Assembly: GCF_000981585.1 (NCBI RefSeq) | Contig: NZ_LN831776.1 | Span: 4,509,187-4,573,186 of the forward strand | Reading direction: 5' to 3' | Source: Paenibacillus riograndensis SBR5 | GTDB lineage: Bacteria; Bacillota; Bacilli; Paenibacillales; Paenibacillaceae | Length of the DNA: 64,000 bases | Shown here: positions 50,661 through 59,862 of the stretch, piece by piece | How positions within the stretch are numbered: the first letter of the stretch is position 1 | Layout: each line of letters opens with the position of its first letter | Made by a program: the position numbers and the translations under genes | Notes under the pieces: generated by a model | Databases searched by the model: none | Seen by the model: the letters and a program-made list of their open reading frames with translations, nothing else | Told to the model about the DNA's origin: nothing

Positions 50661-50959
50661 CCGTCCTCCACGGGATAGCGGAGCCGTCTTGGTTCTAGCG
50701 TTACTTGGAGAACGACTCCCCGTGAATCCTACGTCAACTCTTTAAATGGAAAAAGGGACACTAATTTGCCGGAATACCCTATCCTCGGGCAGATGAAGTG
50801 GAAAAAGGGACACTAATTCAGTTCTTTTCGCCATTGGACAAGAAATCTGGCCCAATTAAGTTTACTTTTTCCACTTAACTCTCAGGATTTCTTGATTTCC
50901 GGAAAAATAAGTTCCCTTTTTCCAACTAGCACCTGCGAAGAAGCTGGTCAGTAATTGCT
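50661..50959 (+). repeat. Dispersed ~300-bp repeat, copy B
   Basis: Collinear with 22941-23240; the last 80 bases (from CTCAGGATTTCTT through GCACCTGCGAAGAA) differ at only a few positions. The left 16-bp hairpin arm present beside copy A is missing here, while the right arm (GAGCCGTCTTGGTTCTAGCG) is kept. Confidence 0.8.
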
Positions 50960-51108
50960 GGCTGGAATTAGGATATCTAGACCGCGAATCCCTCAGAACC
51001 CTGCCTTCGGCACTCCGGCAACGGCATTTCTGCCGTTGCTCGTTACAAATTCGTCCAAAAATTGGGGGATGCTTCTCTTCTTCCAAAACAAAACATATAA
51101 ATTCTTTT

Positions 51109-51150
51109 AAAAAAAGCTGTCCTGTAAGAGATTCTCCTACAGCGACAGCC
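51109..51150 (-). terminator. Terminator of the NAD salvage operon
   Basis: GCTGTC(GCTGTAGG...TTACAG)GACAGC nested stem on the minus strand followed by seven T, 19 bases after the pncB stop. Confidence 0.85.
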
Positions 51151-51168
51151 CTCAAATCCTGGCACAGC

Positions 51169-52641
51169 TTATATTTCAGAGTTCGGCCCATCGTTCAGAT
51201 CCGTCATCATATGTTCGGCAATCAGCTGCTGTTTGCGGGTCCAAACCAATTCGCTCAGATTCACACGGTACACTTCGGGATTCAGCTTGCGCAAATACTC
51301 CGGCCAGAACAAATCAATCTGTTCCTGATGATATCGGCGGATTTCATCCAGCACCGGCAGCTTGTAGACCTGGAACCCGTTCACAAAAATCGGTTCCAGC
51401 ATCGATACCGCCTCGTATTTCTCCACATATTTCTGCAGATACGGATGCAGCGGATTGAACAGCTTCAAACGTCTGCCGCTGCGCGGTTCCTGCTCGCCAG
51501 GGAAGCTGATATAATCGGCCAAGGCCTTGCCTTTGGGGCCGACGATCCGGAAGACTTCCTTTTTGCCGGGCGTAGATACTTTCTCCGGGTTGGAGGATAT
51601 CTTGATCGTCGGCACCATTTCACCATTAGGCGATTCAATCTCCACAAGCTTGTACACCCCGCCCAAGGAAGGCTGGTCTGAGGCTGTGATGAGCTGTGTG
51701 CCGACACCCCATGTGTCAATTGCCGCTCCTTGCGATTTCAAGTTCATGATCGTATTTTCGTCCAGATCATTGGAGGCTACGATCTTCACATAGTCCAAAC
51801 CTGCCTCATCCAGCATTTTACGTGCCTGAATGGACAAATAAGCCAAGTCGCCGCTGTCCAGCCGGATGGCGTTCATCCGCTTGCCCGCCGCTTCCAGCAT
51901 CTTCGCTGTATTGATCGCATGCGGCACACCGCTGCGGAGGGTATCAAAGGTATCCACCAGCAGGGTAACGCCATCCGGCATCACCTTGGCATACGCATCG
52001 AAGGCCTCCTGCTCGCTGGCAAAGCTCTGTACCCAGGAATGGGCATGGGTGCCCTTGGTGGGAATGCCGAATTTCTTGCCGGCAAGCATGTTCGAGGTGG
52101 CATGGAAGCCACTAATATAAGCCGCGCGGGCGCCCCAGACAGCCGCATCTGCTTCCTGCGCGCGCCGGGTGCCGAACTCCAGCAGCGTATCCTTCGGAGC
52201 CACCTGTTTAATCCGGGATGCCTTGGTGGCGATCAGGGTCTGGTAGTTCATGAAGTTCAGGATAGCCGTCTCTACGAGCTGCGCCTCCATGATGGTGCCC
52301 TCAACCCGGACCAGCGGTTCATCCGGGAAAACCAGCGCCCCCTCTTTCATGGAATAGATACTGCCCTGGAAATGGAACTGCAGCAGTTCCTCCAGAAAAG
52401 CAGGCGCATAGTTCTCTTCCTGCTCCGACAGGTAGCGGATATCCTCTTCCGTAAAACGCAGCTCAGAGATATATTGGGTGATGCGCTCCAGCCCGGCGAA
52501 TACGGCAAAGCCGTTGCCAAACGGAAGCTTGCGGAAATAGGCTTCGAACACCGCTCTCCGCTTATGGCTTCCATTCACCCAGTGGGCGTACATCATATTG
52601 ATCTGATATTTGTCTGTATGTAGAGCAAGTTCTCTCCTCAA
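51169..52641 (-). CDS. pncB: Nicotinate phosphoribosyltransferase
   Basis: 490 residues. Converts nicotinate and PRPP to nicotinate mononucleotide in NAD salvage. Marks: DKYQINMMYAHWVNG at the start, the catalytic His region GTHAHSWVQSF (~H197-199), EFGTRRAQEADAAVWGARAA, and IRLDSGDLAYLS. TTG 52641 follows AGGAG by eight bases. It is third in the operon after the Nudix regulator and pncA, 15 bases from the latter. Confidence 0.93.
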   Translation of the reverse strand: MRRELALHTDKYQINMMYAHWVNGSHKRRAVFEAYFRKLPFGNGFAVFAGLERITQYISELRFTEEDIRYLSEQEENYAPAFLEELLQFHFQGSIYSMKEGALVFPDEPLVRVEGTIMEAQLVETAILNFMNYQTLIATKASRIKQVAPKDTLLEFGTRRAQEADAAVWGARAAYISGFHATSNMLAGKKFGIPTKGTHAHSWVQSFASEQEAFDAYAKVMPDGVTLLVDTFDTLRSGVPHAINTAKMLEAAGKRMNAIRLDSGDLAYLSIQARKMLDEAGLDYVKIVASNDLDENTIMNLKSQGAAIDTWGVGTQLITASDQPSLGGVYKLVEIESPNGEMVPTIKISSNPEKVSTPGKKEVFRIVGPKGKALADYISFPGEQEPRSGRRLKLFNPLHPYLQKYVEKYEAVSMLEPIFVNGFQVYKLPVLDEIRRYHQEQIDLFWPEYLRKLNPEVYRVNLSELVWTRKQQLIAEHMMTDLNDGPNSEI

Positions 52642-52656
52642 ATCCTCATCTCCTAG

Positions 52657-53199
52657 CTATTCTACTCTGACTACCTTCGCTCCGAGACTTCCGCTGAAAT
52701 GACCCAACGCCCAGAGATGCCCTTCCGGATTGAAGCTGGCCACAGCATCCTGATGAACGACAATGCTGAAACCCTTGTTATAGGCATCCACCGCCGTATG
52801 GAGGACACAGATATCAGTGCAGACTCCGGCCAGGTGCAGCTCAGTAATGCCCCGTTCACGCAACTTCAGCGTAAGGTCCGTGCCGCAAAAGGCACTGTAG
52901 CGCGTTTTGTCCATCCAATAGATGGAATCGCGGTTCTGTTCGTAAACGTCCTTGAGGCTGCCGTATAGCTCGCGGCCTGCGGTGCCCCGCAGATTATGCG
53001 GCGGGAACAGCTTGGCCTCCGGATGGTAAGGATCATTCTCCTCGTGCAGATCCACCGCCATTACAACGTAGTCGCCGCTGTCTACGAACGCCTGTGTCAG
53101 TCCGCTGATCCGCGGTGCGATATCTATAGCGGGCTGTCCCACCGGCAGGCTGCCGTCCACAAAATCATTGGTGAAGTCAATTACGATCAAGGCTCTCAT
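52657..53199 (-). CDS. pncA: Nicotinamidase
   Basis: 180-residue isochorismatase-fold amidase that turns nicotinamide into nicotinate. Catalytic triad D8, K98 and C131 (GVCTDICVLHT) is intact, with metal ligands around D50/H52. GGAGG precedes ATG 53199. It directly precedes pncB, giving the two-step salvage route from nicotinamide to NaMN. Confidence 0.93.
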   Translation of the reverse strand: MRALIVIDFTNDFVDGSLPVGQPAIDIAPRISGLTQAFVDSGDYVVMAVDLHEENDPYHPEAKLFPPHNLRGTAGRELYGSLKDVYEQNRDSIYWMDKTRYSAFCGTDLTLKLRERGITELHLAGVCTDICVLHTAVDAYNKGFSIVVHQDAVASFNPEGHLWALGHFSGSLGAKVVRVE

Positions 53200-53211
53200 T
53201 GCGGTTACCTC

Positions 53212-53982
53212 CTAAGTATAGATGGATAACAAAGGCTCATGATCCGTGAACATATAGAGCTGTGCCGGACGCTGCGAATACTGGTTGGAGCTGACCGGAT
53301 TGCCGGCTTCATCCCGTACTTCTTTTAATATACCCTGACGGCTGCGGGTTGAAGTGATTTTGCGGATAAAATTAGGCTCCTTGAATTCAGGCACAACCGT
53401 CTGGATCACCTGATACAGCTCGCTTAGTGTGAAATGGTGCGGCAGAAACTGCCGGGCAATCGTCGTTTGCAGCATTTGCTGCTGAATCCGCAGGTAGGCA
53501 TCGGTAATAATGTCATGGTGGTCAAAAGCGAGCTCAAGCTCCTCAAGCGCTTCCTGCAGTGTGAACAGCCCCACCTCTCCCGCATCATCGGAAGCTTGTC
53601 TGTGCTCCAGCATCCATTCCTCCACCAGCGCAAAGAACGCATGGCTGATAATCCACCCGCGCGGATCGCGGCCAGGCTTGCTGTAGACACCCAGATATTC
53701 CAGATGTCCGCCGTCCACACCGGTTTCTTCCTTCAGCTCACGGGTTGCGGCATCATAGATGGATTCATCTTCCTGGCAAAAGCCCCCCGGCAGCGCCCAC
53801 ATCCCCGCATATGGCCATTTTTTGCGTTTGACCAGCATCACCTTCAGTTCGCGCAGCGGAAGCGTCTTGGTGACGGTCTTCCGCTCGCGTTTGGTTAGCG
53901 TAAACATGACGATATCGGCCGGAACCCCATCCGGTGTGCGGTATTTTTTGACGTTATAGGTTTGTTCCTCATTCTCGCTCAC
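53212..53982 (-). CDS. Nudix protein with winged helix, NrtR-like regulator of NAD salvage
   Basis: 256 residues. An N-terminal Nudix domain with an intact catalytic box at 67-89 (Gx5Ex7REL, then KEETGV) is followed by a C-terminal ~90-residue winged helix (LPHHFTLSELYQVIQ, FIRKITSTRSRQGIL), the NrtR layout. NrtR proteins sense ADP-ribose and repress NAD genes; many have lost catalysis, but this one looks able to hydrolyse. It is first in the pncA-pncB operon. GTG 53982 follows AAAGGA. Confidence 0.85.
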   Translation of the reverse strand: MSENEEQTYNVKKYRTPDGVPADIVMFTLTKRERKTVTKTLPLRELKVMLVKRKKWPYAGMWALPGGFCQEDESIYDAATRELKEETGVDGGHLEYLGVYSKPGRDPRGWIISHAFFALVEEWMLEHRQASDDAGEVGLFTLQEALEELELAFDHHDIITDAYLRIQQQMLQTTIARQFLPHHFTLSELYQVIQTVVPEFKEPNFIRKITSTRSRQGILKEVRDEAGNPVSSNQYSQRPAQLYMFTDHEPLLSIYT

Positions 53983-54032
53983 AATGAATCATCCTTTGCC
54001 GCTGCTTATTTAATAAGTGTTGCATCCTTGAT

Positions 54033-54485
54033 TTAATCCCCGCAGGTTGAAGGAGGAGCTTCCGTACCCGCTTCTACATTGATTTTCTCGGAGACGGTGT
54101 CCCGGATTACAGAAATCACCAGCTGCAGCAGATAGTTGATGTCGCTCTGGCTCTGCTGGAACTCATTGACAACCGGAATTTCGTCGATCTCATCCTGCAG
54201 CACTTCAATTTCGCGCTCGATTTTGGCGACCATTTCCTTGTTCTTGAAGCTTTCGAAGGCCACAATCTCTTTCTGCTTCTTCTTGATGGCTGCAATGAGG
54301 CTCTGCACCCGTTCATGATTCTGGATCTTTTGTTCAGCCTGCTGGAAGTGCTTCACTTCCTCGCTGGTGGAAATGAGTGAAGCTAGCTCCTTCGCCTTGC
54401 CCATAATATCCTCCCGCACAATCAGGTCACGGGTGTTGTAGGTCTGCATGCCGTAATCGTTCAGACGCGGTTCTTCCTGGCTCAC
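54033..54485 (-). CDS. ricA: RicA (YmcA) RNA-processing/competence regulator
   Basis: 150 residues of the YmcA/YlbF family. RicA, RicF and RicT form an Fe-S complex that acts with RNase Y in mRNA maturation, competence, biofilm and sporulation in B. subtilis. Helical DUF964 region: AKELASLISTSEEVKHFQQAE through ESFKNKEM. One Cys near the C-terminus (STCGD) matches the cluster-binding tail. GTG 54485 has only a moderate site (AGGAATGGGG). It follows miaB by 24 bases as in B. subtilis (ymcB-ymcA). Confidence 0.88.
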   Translation of the reverse strand: MSQEEPRLNDYGMQTYNTRDLIVREDIMGKAKELASLISTSEEVKHFQQAEQKIQNHERVQSLIAAIKKKQKEIVAFESFKNKEMVAKIEREIEVLQDEIDEIPVVNEFQQSQSDINYLLQLVISVIRDTVSEKINVEAGTEAPPSTCGD

Positions 54486-54509
54486 TGCTATCGCCCCATT
54501 CCTCTATGA

Positions 54510-56117
54510 TTATAGAATTGACACGGCCTCCGCCACGCAATCTCCCTTGATGTACCATGTCTTCGTATCCGTAATTCTAACCTGCACAAAGGTGCCGATC
54601 AGCTCCTTCGGCCCTTCAAAATGCACCAGCTTGTTGGCCCGGCTGCGGCCGGACAGCACATTCGGATTGTTTTTGCTCTCGCCTTCCACAAGCACTTCGA
54701 CGGTCTCGCCAAGCATCCGGTCATTGCTGACCCGGCTCTGCTCCTTAATCAGATCATTCAAGCGCTGCAGGCGTTCACTCTTCACCTCTGGCGGCACATT
54801 ATCCTCCATCGAGGCTGCCGGCGTCCCTTCGCGCGGGGAATAAATGAAGGTATATGCCATATCATAGCCCACTTCGCGCACCAGCGACAGTGTCTCTTCG
54901 AACTGCTCTTCGGTTTCGCCGGGGAAACCGACAATAATATCGGTCGTCAGCACGGCGTCCGGGACACTGGCCTTGATCTTCCGGACAAGTTCCAGATACG
55001 TCTCGCGGCTGTACTTACGGCTCATTTTCTTAAGCACGGCTGTGCTTCCCGATTGTACCGGCAGGTGGATATGCTCCGTCAGGTTGCCGCCTTTGCCGAG
55101 CACTTCAATCAATCTATCGTCAAAATCACGGGGATGCGAGGTCATGAAACGGATGCGGGGAATATCGATCTTCCGCATATCGTCCATCAGGTCCCCGAAT
55201 GTATAGTCTATATCTGTAAAATCCTTGCCGTAGGCATTTACATTCTGCCCCAGCAGAGTGACTTCTTTGAAGCCTTGGCGGGCCAGCTCCCGCATCTCGG
55301 CAATCACGTCTTCAGGCCGGCGGCTGCGCTCTTTGCCCCGTGTGAACGGCACAATGCAATAGGTGCAGAATTTATCGCAGCCGTACATGATATTCACCCA
55401 GGCGCGCATGCCCTCCCGTTTTTTCGGCAGGTTCTCAATAATGTCGCCTTCCTTGGACCAGACCTCTACAACCAGTTCTTTGCTGAAATACGCTTCCTTG
55501 ACCAGCTGCGGCAGGCGGTGAATGTTATGGGTGCCGAAGATCATATCCACGAAGCCGTGCTTGGACATAATCCGGTTGACCACGCCTTCCTCCTGGGACA
55601 TGCAGCCGCAGACCCCAAGCAGCAGGCCCGGCTTCTCCAGCTTCAGATTTTTGAGATGGCCAAGCTCCCCGAACACCTTATCTTCGGCATTCTCACGGAT
55701 AGCACAAGTGTTCAGGAGAATGATGTCCGCCATGTTGCGGTCCTCGGTGCCCAGGTAGCCCATCTGCTCCAGAAGCCCCTTCATGGTCTCGGTATCATGC
55801 TCATTCATCTGGCAGCCGTAGGTGGCTATCGAGTAATAATGCTGCTTGTGGCGGTTGATCTCTCTGAACTCTTCCATAATCTTATTCGTTTCCGCATTGT
55901 CGAAATCAATAACCTCTATATCCTGCTTGCCCCGGCGTTTGCCTTCCTTGTAATCCGGATTGGAGTTGATCTGGACCGTCCGGCCCTTGATCCGGTAGGT
56001 CGTCTTGCCTTCTTCCTCACTGATGACTTTGGCATCAGAGAAATCAAAATACTTGGAGTAATCCTTCGAACCACCCTTGCCGGATTTTAAGTCCGGTGAG
56101 TTATTCTCCCTCGTCAT
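54510..56117 (-). CDS. miaB: tRNA-2-methylthio-N6-dimethylallyladenosine synthase
   Basis: 535 residues. Methylthiolates position A37 of tRNAs using SAM and two [4Fe-4S] clusters. The N-terminal MTTase domain has three Cys ([27 protein letters not shown]); radical [11 protein letters not shown] follows; the C-terminal ~65 residues are TRAM. An ~85-residue N-terminal extension is usual in Firmicutes. ATG 56117 follows AAAGGA; earlier in-frame ATGs lack a site. In one operon with ricA. Confidence 0.93.
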   Translation of the reverse strand: MTRENNSPDLKSGKGGSKDYSKYFDFSDAKVISEEEGKTTYRIKGRTVQINSNPDYKEGKRRGKQDIEVIDFDNAETNKIMEEFREINRHKQHYYSIATYGCQMNEHDTETMKGLLEQMGYLGTEDRNMADIILLNTCAIRENAEDKVFGELGHLKNLKLEKPGLLLGVCGCMSQEEGVVNRIMSKHGFVDMIFGTHNIHRLPQLVKEAYFSKELVVEVWSKEGDIIENLPKKREGMRAWVNIMYGCDKFCTYCIVPFTRGKERSRRPEDVIAEMRELARQGFKEVTLLGQNVNAYGKDFTDIDYTFGDLMDDMRKIDIPRIRFMTSHPRDFDDRLIEVLGKGGNLTEHIHLPVQSGSTAVLKKMSRKYSRETYLELVRKIKASVPDAVLTTDIIVGFPGETEEQFEETLSLVREVGYDMAYTFIYSPREGTPAASMEDNVPPEVKSERLQRLNDLIKEQSRVSNDRMLGETVEVLVEGESKNNPNVLSGRSRANKLVHFEGPKELIGTFVQVRITDTKTWYIKGDCVAEAVSIL

Positions 56118-56274
56118 GGTTTCACGTCCTTTATTCATCAAGCTCTGCAGCATTTGCAAGGCTAAGTTTGTAATACTCAAGTAAAAATTATAGCATAAAT
56201 CAGCCATTCCGGTAATCGGTGGGCGGCAGGCCATTATATTTGTTGAATTGGCTCCGTGAACGGAACAATCGATC

Positions 56275-56304
56275 AAAAAACCGCCCTGTTCGGGGGCGGT
56301 TTTC
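56275..56304 (-). terminator. Terminator of the old yellow enzyme gene
   Basis: On the minus strand AAAACCGCCC/GGGCGGTTTT with seven-base loop, then T-run; 30 bases after the stop at 56334. Confidence 0.85.
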
Positions 56305-56333
56305 AAGGCAAAGCTGTTATCCTGCTTGTATGA

Positions 56334-57428
56334 TTAATAAAGTGTTCTCGTTGCTTCGGGAGTAAAAGCAATAATTTCGTCTTTTCTGCCGCTCTGCACC
56401 TTGGCTGGCCATGCAGGATCACTAATGAGTGCTCTGCCGACAGCTACAAGATCGAACTCTGCCTTCTCCAGCTTCTCCATCAGCCGGTCCAGATTGTCTT
56501 CTTCATTTTGTTCTGTTACTGCGGAACCGAACTCACTGCTCAGCCCTACCGAACCTACGGTAATCGTAGGTTTGCCGGTGATTTTCTTCGTCCATCCGGC
56601 CAGATTCAGCTCGGAGCCTTCAAATTCCGGCAGCCAGAAACGGCGCGTGGAGCAGTGGAAAATATCCACGCCTGCATTGCTTAGCGGAGTCAGGAACCGG
56701 GCCAGCTCTTCCGGCGTCTGTGCCAGCTTGGCCGCATAGTCCCCGGCCTTCCACTGCGAGAAACGGAGGATGATCGGGAAATCCGGTCCTACCGCACGTC
56801 GGCAAGCGTCGATGATTTCAACGGCAAACGTTGTCCGTGCCTCCAGGTCGCCGCCGTACTCATCGGTGCGCTTGTTGGTTTTCTCCCAGAAAAATTGATC
56901 GATCAGATACCCGTGCGCCCCGTGCAGCTCAATGCCGTCAAAGCCCACAGCCTTGGCATCCGCGGCTGCCTGCGCAAAAGCAGCGACAATCCCGCTGATT
57001 TCCTCCTTGGTCATCGGTTCTGTAATCTGCTCACCGGCCAGATTCAGCCCGGAAGGACCGACCGGCAGCGCATCCGCATTCGGCAGCTCGCCAATGGTAC
57101 GGGCCATGCCGACATGCCAGAGCTGCGGAACGATTTTGCCCCCGGCAGCATGAACCTCTTCCACCACTTTTGCCCAGCCCTTCAGCGAGGCTTCACCGTG
57201 GATATTCGGGATATTCTGGTGGCTGACGGCTGAAGGATGATTGATGGCCGTCCCTTCCGTAACAATCAATCCGACTCCGCCTTCGGCACGGCGGCGGTAA
57301 TAAGCAGCAACATCCTCACCCGGAACGCCATCCGGCGAAAACACACGGGTCATAGGGGCCATCACGATACGGTTGGCAAGTGTCAGGCTTCCTGCCCGAA
57401 AAGGGGCAAACAATTTATCGGTGTTCAT
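56334..57428 (-). CDS. Old yellow enzyme family NADH:flavin oxidoreductase
   Basis: 364-residue FMN beta/alpha barrel. N-terminal NRIVMAPMTR, FMN/substrate motif ELHGAHGYLIDQFF (His pair), and late FDLVAVGRALISDPAW. Reduces activated C=C bonds in enones or similar electrophiles with NAD(P)H. ATG 57428 follows GGAGG by six bases; ATG 57446 adds six residues without a site. Monocistronic with its own terminator. Confidence 0.9.
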   Translation of the reverse strand: MNTDKLFAPFRAGSLTLANRIVMAPMTRVFSPDGVPGEDVAAYYRRRAEGGVGLIVTEGTAINHPSAVSHQNIPNIHGEASLKGWAKVVEEVHAAGGKIVPQLWHVGMARTIGELPNADALPVGPSGLNLAGEQITEPMTKEEISGIVAAFAQAAADAKAVGFDGIELHGAHGYLIDQFFWEKTNKRTDEYGGDLEARTTFAVEIIDACRRAVGPDFPIILRFSQWKAGDYAAKLAQTPEELARFLTPLSNAGVDIFHCSTRRFWLPEFEGSELNLAGWTKKITGKPTITVGSVGLSSEFGSAVTEQNEEDNLDRLMEKLEKAEFDLVAVGRALISDPAWPAKVQSGRKDEIIAFTPEATRTLY

Positions 57429-57604
57429 ATCCAGCCTCCATTTCACAATATAATTACTTTAAGTAAGCATATTATGCCTTTTGCAGCGGACAAAAGCAAA
57501 TGAGACATTCCAAATTCATCCATAAAAAAACCGAAACACCGCAGTTCCCTGCTTATCCCGGCTCTTAAATCAAAGATCATCTGTGTATGCTCTAAATAAG
57601 GATT

Positions 57605-58450
57605 CTATCCTTCCAAAATTCCGGCTCTTGGGGTTACGCGGAATGCCGCAGCCAAATCGGCCAGCTGCCGGTCCGTGATCTTCTGCCTGATTGCTCTGCC
57701 GCCGATCAGGTTGTAGACGGTGGCTGCTTTTTCGATCGTTTCCACAAGTCCGAAGGTGGCGTCCATTGTCGCACCTGTGACAAAAATCCCGTGCTGCGGC
57801 CAGACCACTACGCGGTAATCTTTCATTTTGTCGGCGGTTGCCCGGCCGATATCACTGCTGCCCGGAACCATCCACGGAATCACGCTGACCCCGTCCGGGA
57901 AGACGACCAGACATTCGGTGCACATTTCCCATAGGGTTTTGGTAAATTTCAGCTCATCCAGGTCATGGGTGAAGGTCATGGCGATGACATTCGTGGCATG
58001 AGTATGCAGCACAATGCGGTGTGAAGGATCAACCTTCAGCCGCTCGATATGGCTCATGAAATGTGAAGCCAGTTCACTCGTCGGCACTGCCCCGTCACGA
58101 AGACCCCATAATACTTCTACGCTCTCCCCGCTGCCGCTGACACGCAGCACACCTAGATTCGCTTCCGGATCTTTGATCACATTGCGGAAATATTTCCCCG
58201 AACCTGTAACAATGAAATATTTGCCGGCCAGCTCCTGTACAGGAAAAGTTAGCTTAATCGTCCGCAGCGGCTCCCGGATGCTAATATATTTGGCTACCTC
58301 TTCCTCATCCAGCAGGCAGCTCACGTTGCCGCCGTTCAGCTCATCCCAGCCCAGCGACCACATGTGGTGGGTGATTTCAGACATCTCCCGGATAAATGGC
58401 GCTTCCACGCTTGCGATATAACCTTTGGATTCAATTACGGATGTGCTCAT
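57605..58450 (-). CDS. rhaD: Rhamnulose-1-phosphate aldolase
   Basis: 281-residue class II, zinc-dependent aldolase that splits L-rhamnulose 1-phosphate into DHAP and L-lactaldehyde. Zinc ligands are in VLHTHATNV and PQHGIFV; the catalytic acid lies in the N-terminal GNVS region. GGAG precedes ATG 58450. Last gene of the rhamnose operon, 52 bases after rhaA. Confidence 0.92.
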   Translation of the reverse strand: MSTSVIESKGYIASVEAPFIREMSEITHHMWSLGWDELNGGNVSCLLDEEEVAKYISIREPLRTIKLTFPVQELAGKYFIVTGSGKYFRNVIKDPEANLGVLRVSGSGESVEVLWGLRDGAVPTSELASHFMSHIERLKVDPSHRIVLHTHATNVIAMTFTHDLDELKFTKTLWEMCTECLVVFPDGVSVIPWMVPGSSDIGRATADKMKDYRVVVWPQHGIFVTGATMDATFGLVETIEKAATVYNLIGGRAIRQKITDRQLADLAAAFRVTPRAGILEG

Positions 58451-58502
58451 ATGTTTTCTCTCCTTTATATACGAAGGTTCGGACTTCCGGCCGCAGCCGC
58501 CC

Positions 58503-59759
58503 TTATCTTGCAGCCAGCACTTCCTGCTCATAGCGCTTCACTTCAACCAGCCACTGCTCACGGACAGGCGTATTCTGCTGGGCACAGTAATAATCCCAGA
58601 CGGCACCGAACGGATAGGACTTGAATTCCTCGGTCAGGGCCAGACGGGAGGTATAATCACCAGCCAGCTCAACCGCCTTCAGCTCGGCCACCGGCTCCAG
58701 CATGGCCCGCAGCAGTGCCTTGATGGTATTGCGCGCGCCGATGACCCATGCGGCGATGTGATTGATGCTGCCGTCAAAAAAGTCCAGGCCGATATTCGTC
58801 CGGCCCAGCAAATCTCCACGGACAAGCTCGCGGGCGATTTCGAGCAGCTCGTCATCCAGGGTGACGACATGGTCGCTGTCCCAGCGGACCGGCCGGCTGA
58901 CATGCAGCAGCAGCTGTTCACTGAACATCAGAATGGAGGACAGTTTATTGGAAATGACTTCGGTCGGATGGAAATGTCCGGCATCCAGGCAGATCGCCTT
59001 GCCCCGGGTCAGCCCATAGCCCATATAGAATTCATGAGAACCAACAACATAACTCTCTGAACCGATTCCGAACAGCTTGCTTTCTACCGCATCTATGTTG
59101 AACTTCGGATCAATCTCCTCGCTGAACACTTCATCCAGCGAATCCTTTAGCCGCATGCGCGGAGCCAGCCGGTCCACCGGGGTATCCTTATAGCCGTCGG
59201 GCACCCAGAAATTCGTCACGCAGGGCTGCCCCAGCTCGCGGCCAAAATATTCAGCAATCCGGCGCGAAGCCTTGCAGTGCTGAATCCAGAAGCTGCGGAT
59301 TTCCCCGTCCGCATGGCTTAAGGTGAAGCCGTCTGCCGCTTTGGGATGGGAGAAGCAGGTCGGATTGAAATCCAGACCCAGCCCCTGTTCCTTGGCCCAC
59401 TCGACCCAAGGCGCAAAATGGCGCGGCTCCAGCTCATCCAGATCCACCTGTTCATCCGTGTCGGCATAGATGGCATGCAGATTCACCTTGTGTTTGCCCG
59501 GAATCAGCGACAAGGCCTTCTCCAAATCCTTGCGCAGCTCATCCGGTGTACCGGCGCGGCCAGGGTAGCTGCCCGTTACTGCAATGCCCCCGCTCAGTTC
59601 CTTGTCTTTAAAAAGAAACCCTTTGACATCATCGCCCTGCCAGCAGTGGAGTGAAATTTTGATCTGTGCCAACTTCTCCAAAACTTCATCCACATGGATT
59701 CCATGGGCTGCATATACTTTCTTGGCCTCGTTATAACTATTGATGATGCTCTGATCCAT
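58503..59759 (-). CDS. rhaA: L-rhamnose isomerase
   Basis: 418-residue TIM-barrel metal enzyme converting L-rhamnose to L-rhamnulose. Marks: [12 protein letters not shown] near residue 35, [39 protein letters not shown], and [12 protein letters not shown] with metal ligands Asp and His. ATG 59759 follows GGGAGG. The 101-base gap to rhaB carries a 23-bp direct repeat. Confidence 0.94.
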   Translation of the reverse strand: MDQSIINSYNEAKKVYAAHGIHVDEVLEKLAQIKISLHCWQGDDVKGFLFKDKELSGGIAVTGSYPGRAGTPDELRKDLEKALSLIPGKHKVNLHAIYADTDEQVDLDELEPRHFAPWVEWAKEQGLGLDFNPTCFSHPKAADGFTLSHADGEIRSFWIQHCKASRRIAEYFGRELGQPCVTNFWVPDGYKDTPVDRLAPRMRLKDSLDEVFSEEIDPKFNIDAVESKLFGIGSESYVVGSHEFYMGYGLTRGKAICLDAGHFHPTEVISNKLSSILMFSEQLLLHVSRPVRWDSDHVVTLDDELLEIARELVRGDLLGRTNIGLDFFDGSINHIAAWVIGARNTIKALLRAMLEPVAELKAVELAGDYTSRLALTEEFKSYPFGAVWDYYCAQQNTPVREQWLVEVKRYEQEVLAAR

Positions 59760-59775
59760 GCTGCAACCTCCCAAA

Positions 59776-59798
59776 AGTTTTGTGAGCATCTGCTCCCT
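59776..59798 (-). repeat. 23-bp direct repeat, copy next to rhaA
   Basis: AGTTTTGTGAGCATCTGCTC plus CCT; matches 59840-59862 at 22 of 23 positions, offset 64 bp. Confidence 0.6.
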
Positions 59799-59839
59799 GA
59801 TTTGACTACGTTCAAAACTCGCTTCGAAAGCATCCACTT

Positions 59840-59862
59840 AGTTTGGTGAGCATCTGCTCCCT
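59840..59862 (-). repeat. 23-bp direct repeat, copy at rhaB stop
   Basis: AGTTTGGTGAGCATCTGCTC plus CCT. It ends inside the rhaB stop codon, suggesting a small tandem duplication with later divergence. Confidence 0.6.

Larger units (their letters stand above)
50273..51168. other. Intergenic region with operator palindrome and repeat copy B
   Basis: About 900 bases without a recognised gene: the GH8 upstream region (50273-50560), the second copy of the dispersed repeat (50661-50959), a short GC stem GCCGTT... near 51020-51045 (AACGGCA/TGCCGTT), and the pncB terminator. Confidence 0.6.

Noticed and set aside
59760..59837. N-terminal extension of rhaA (26 codons)
   Set aside because: No ribosome binding site precedes it, while GGGAGG stands before ATG 59759, and the extension overlaps the direct repeat.
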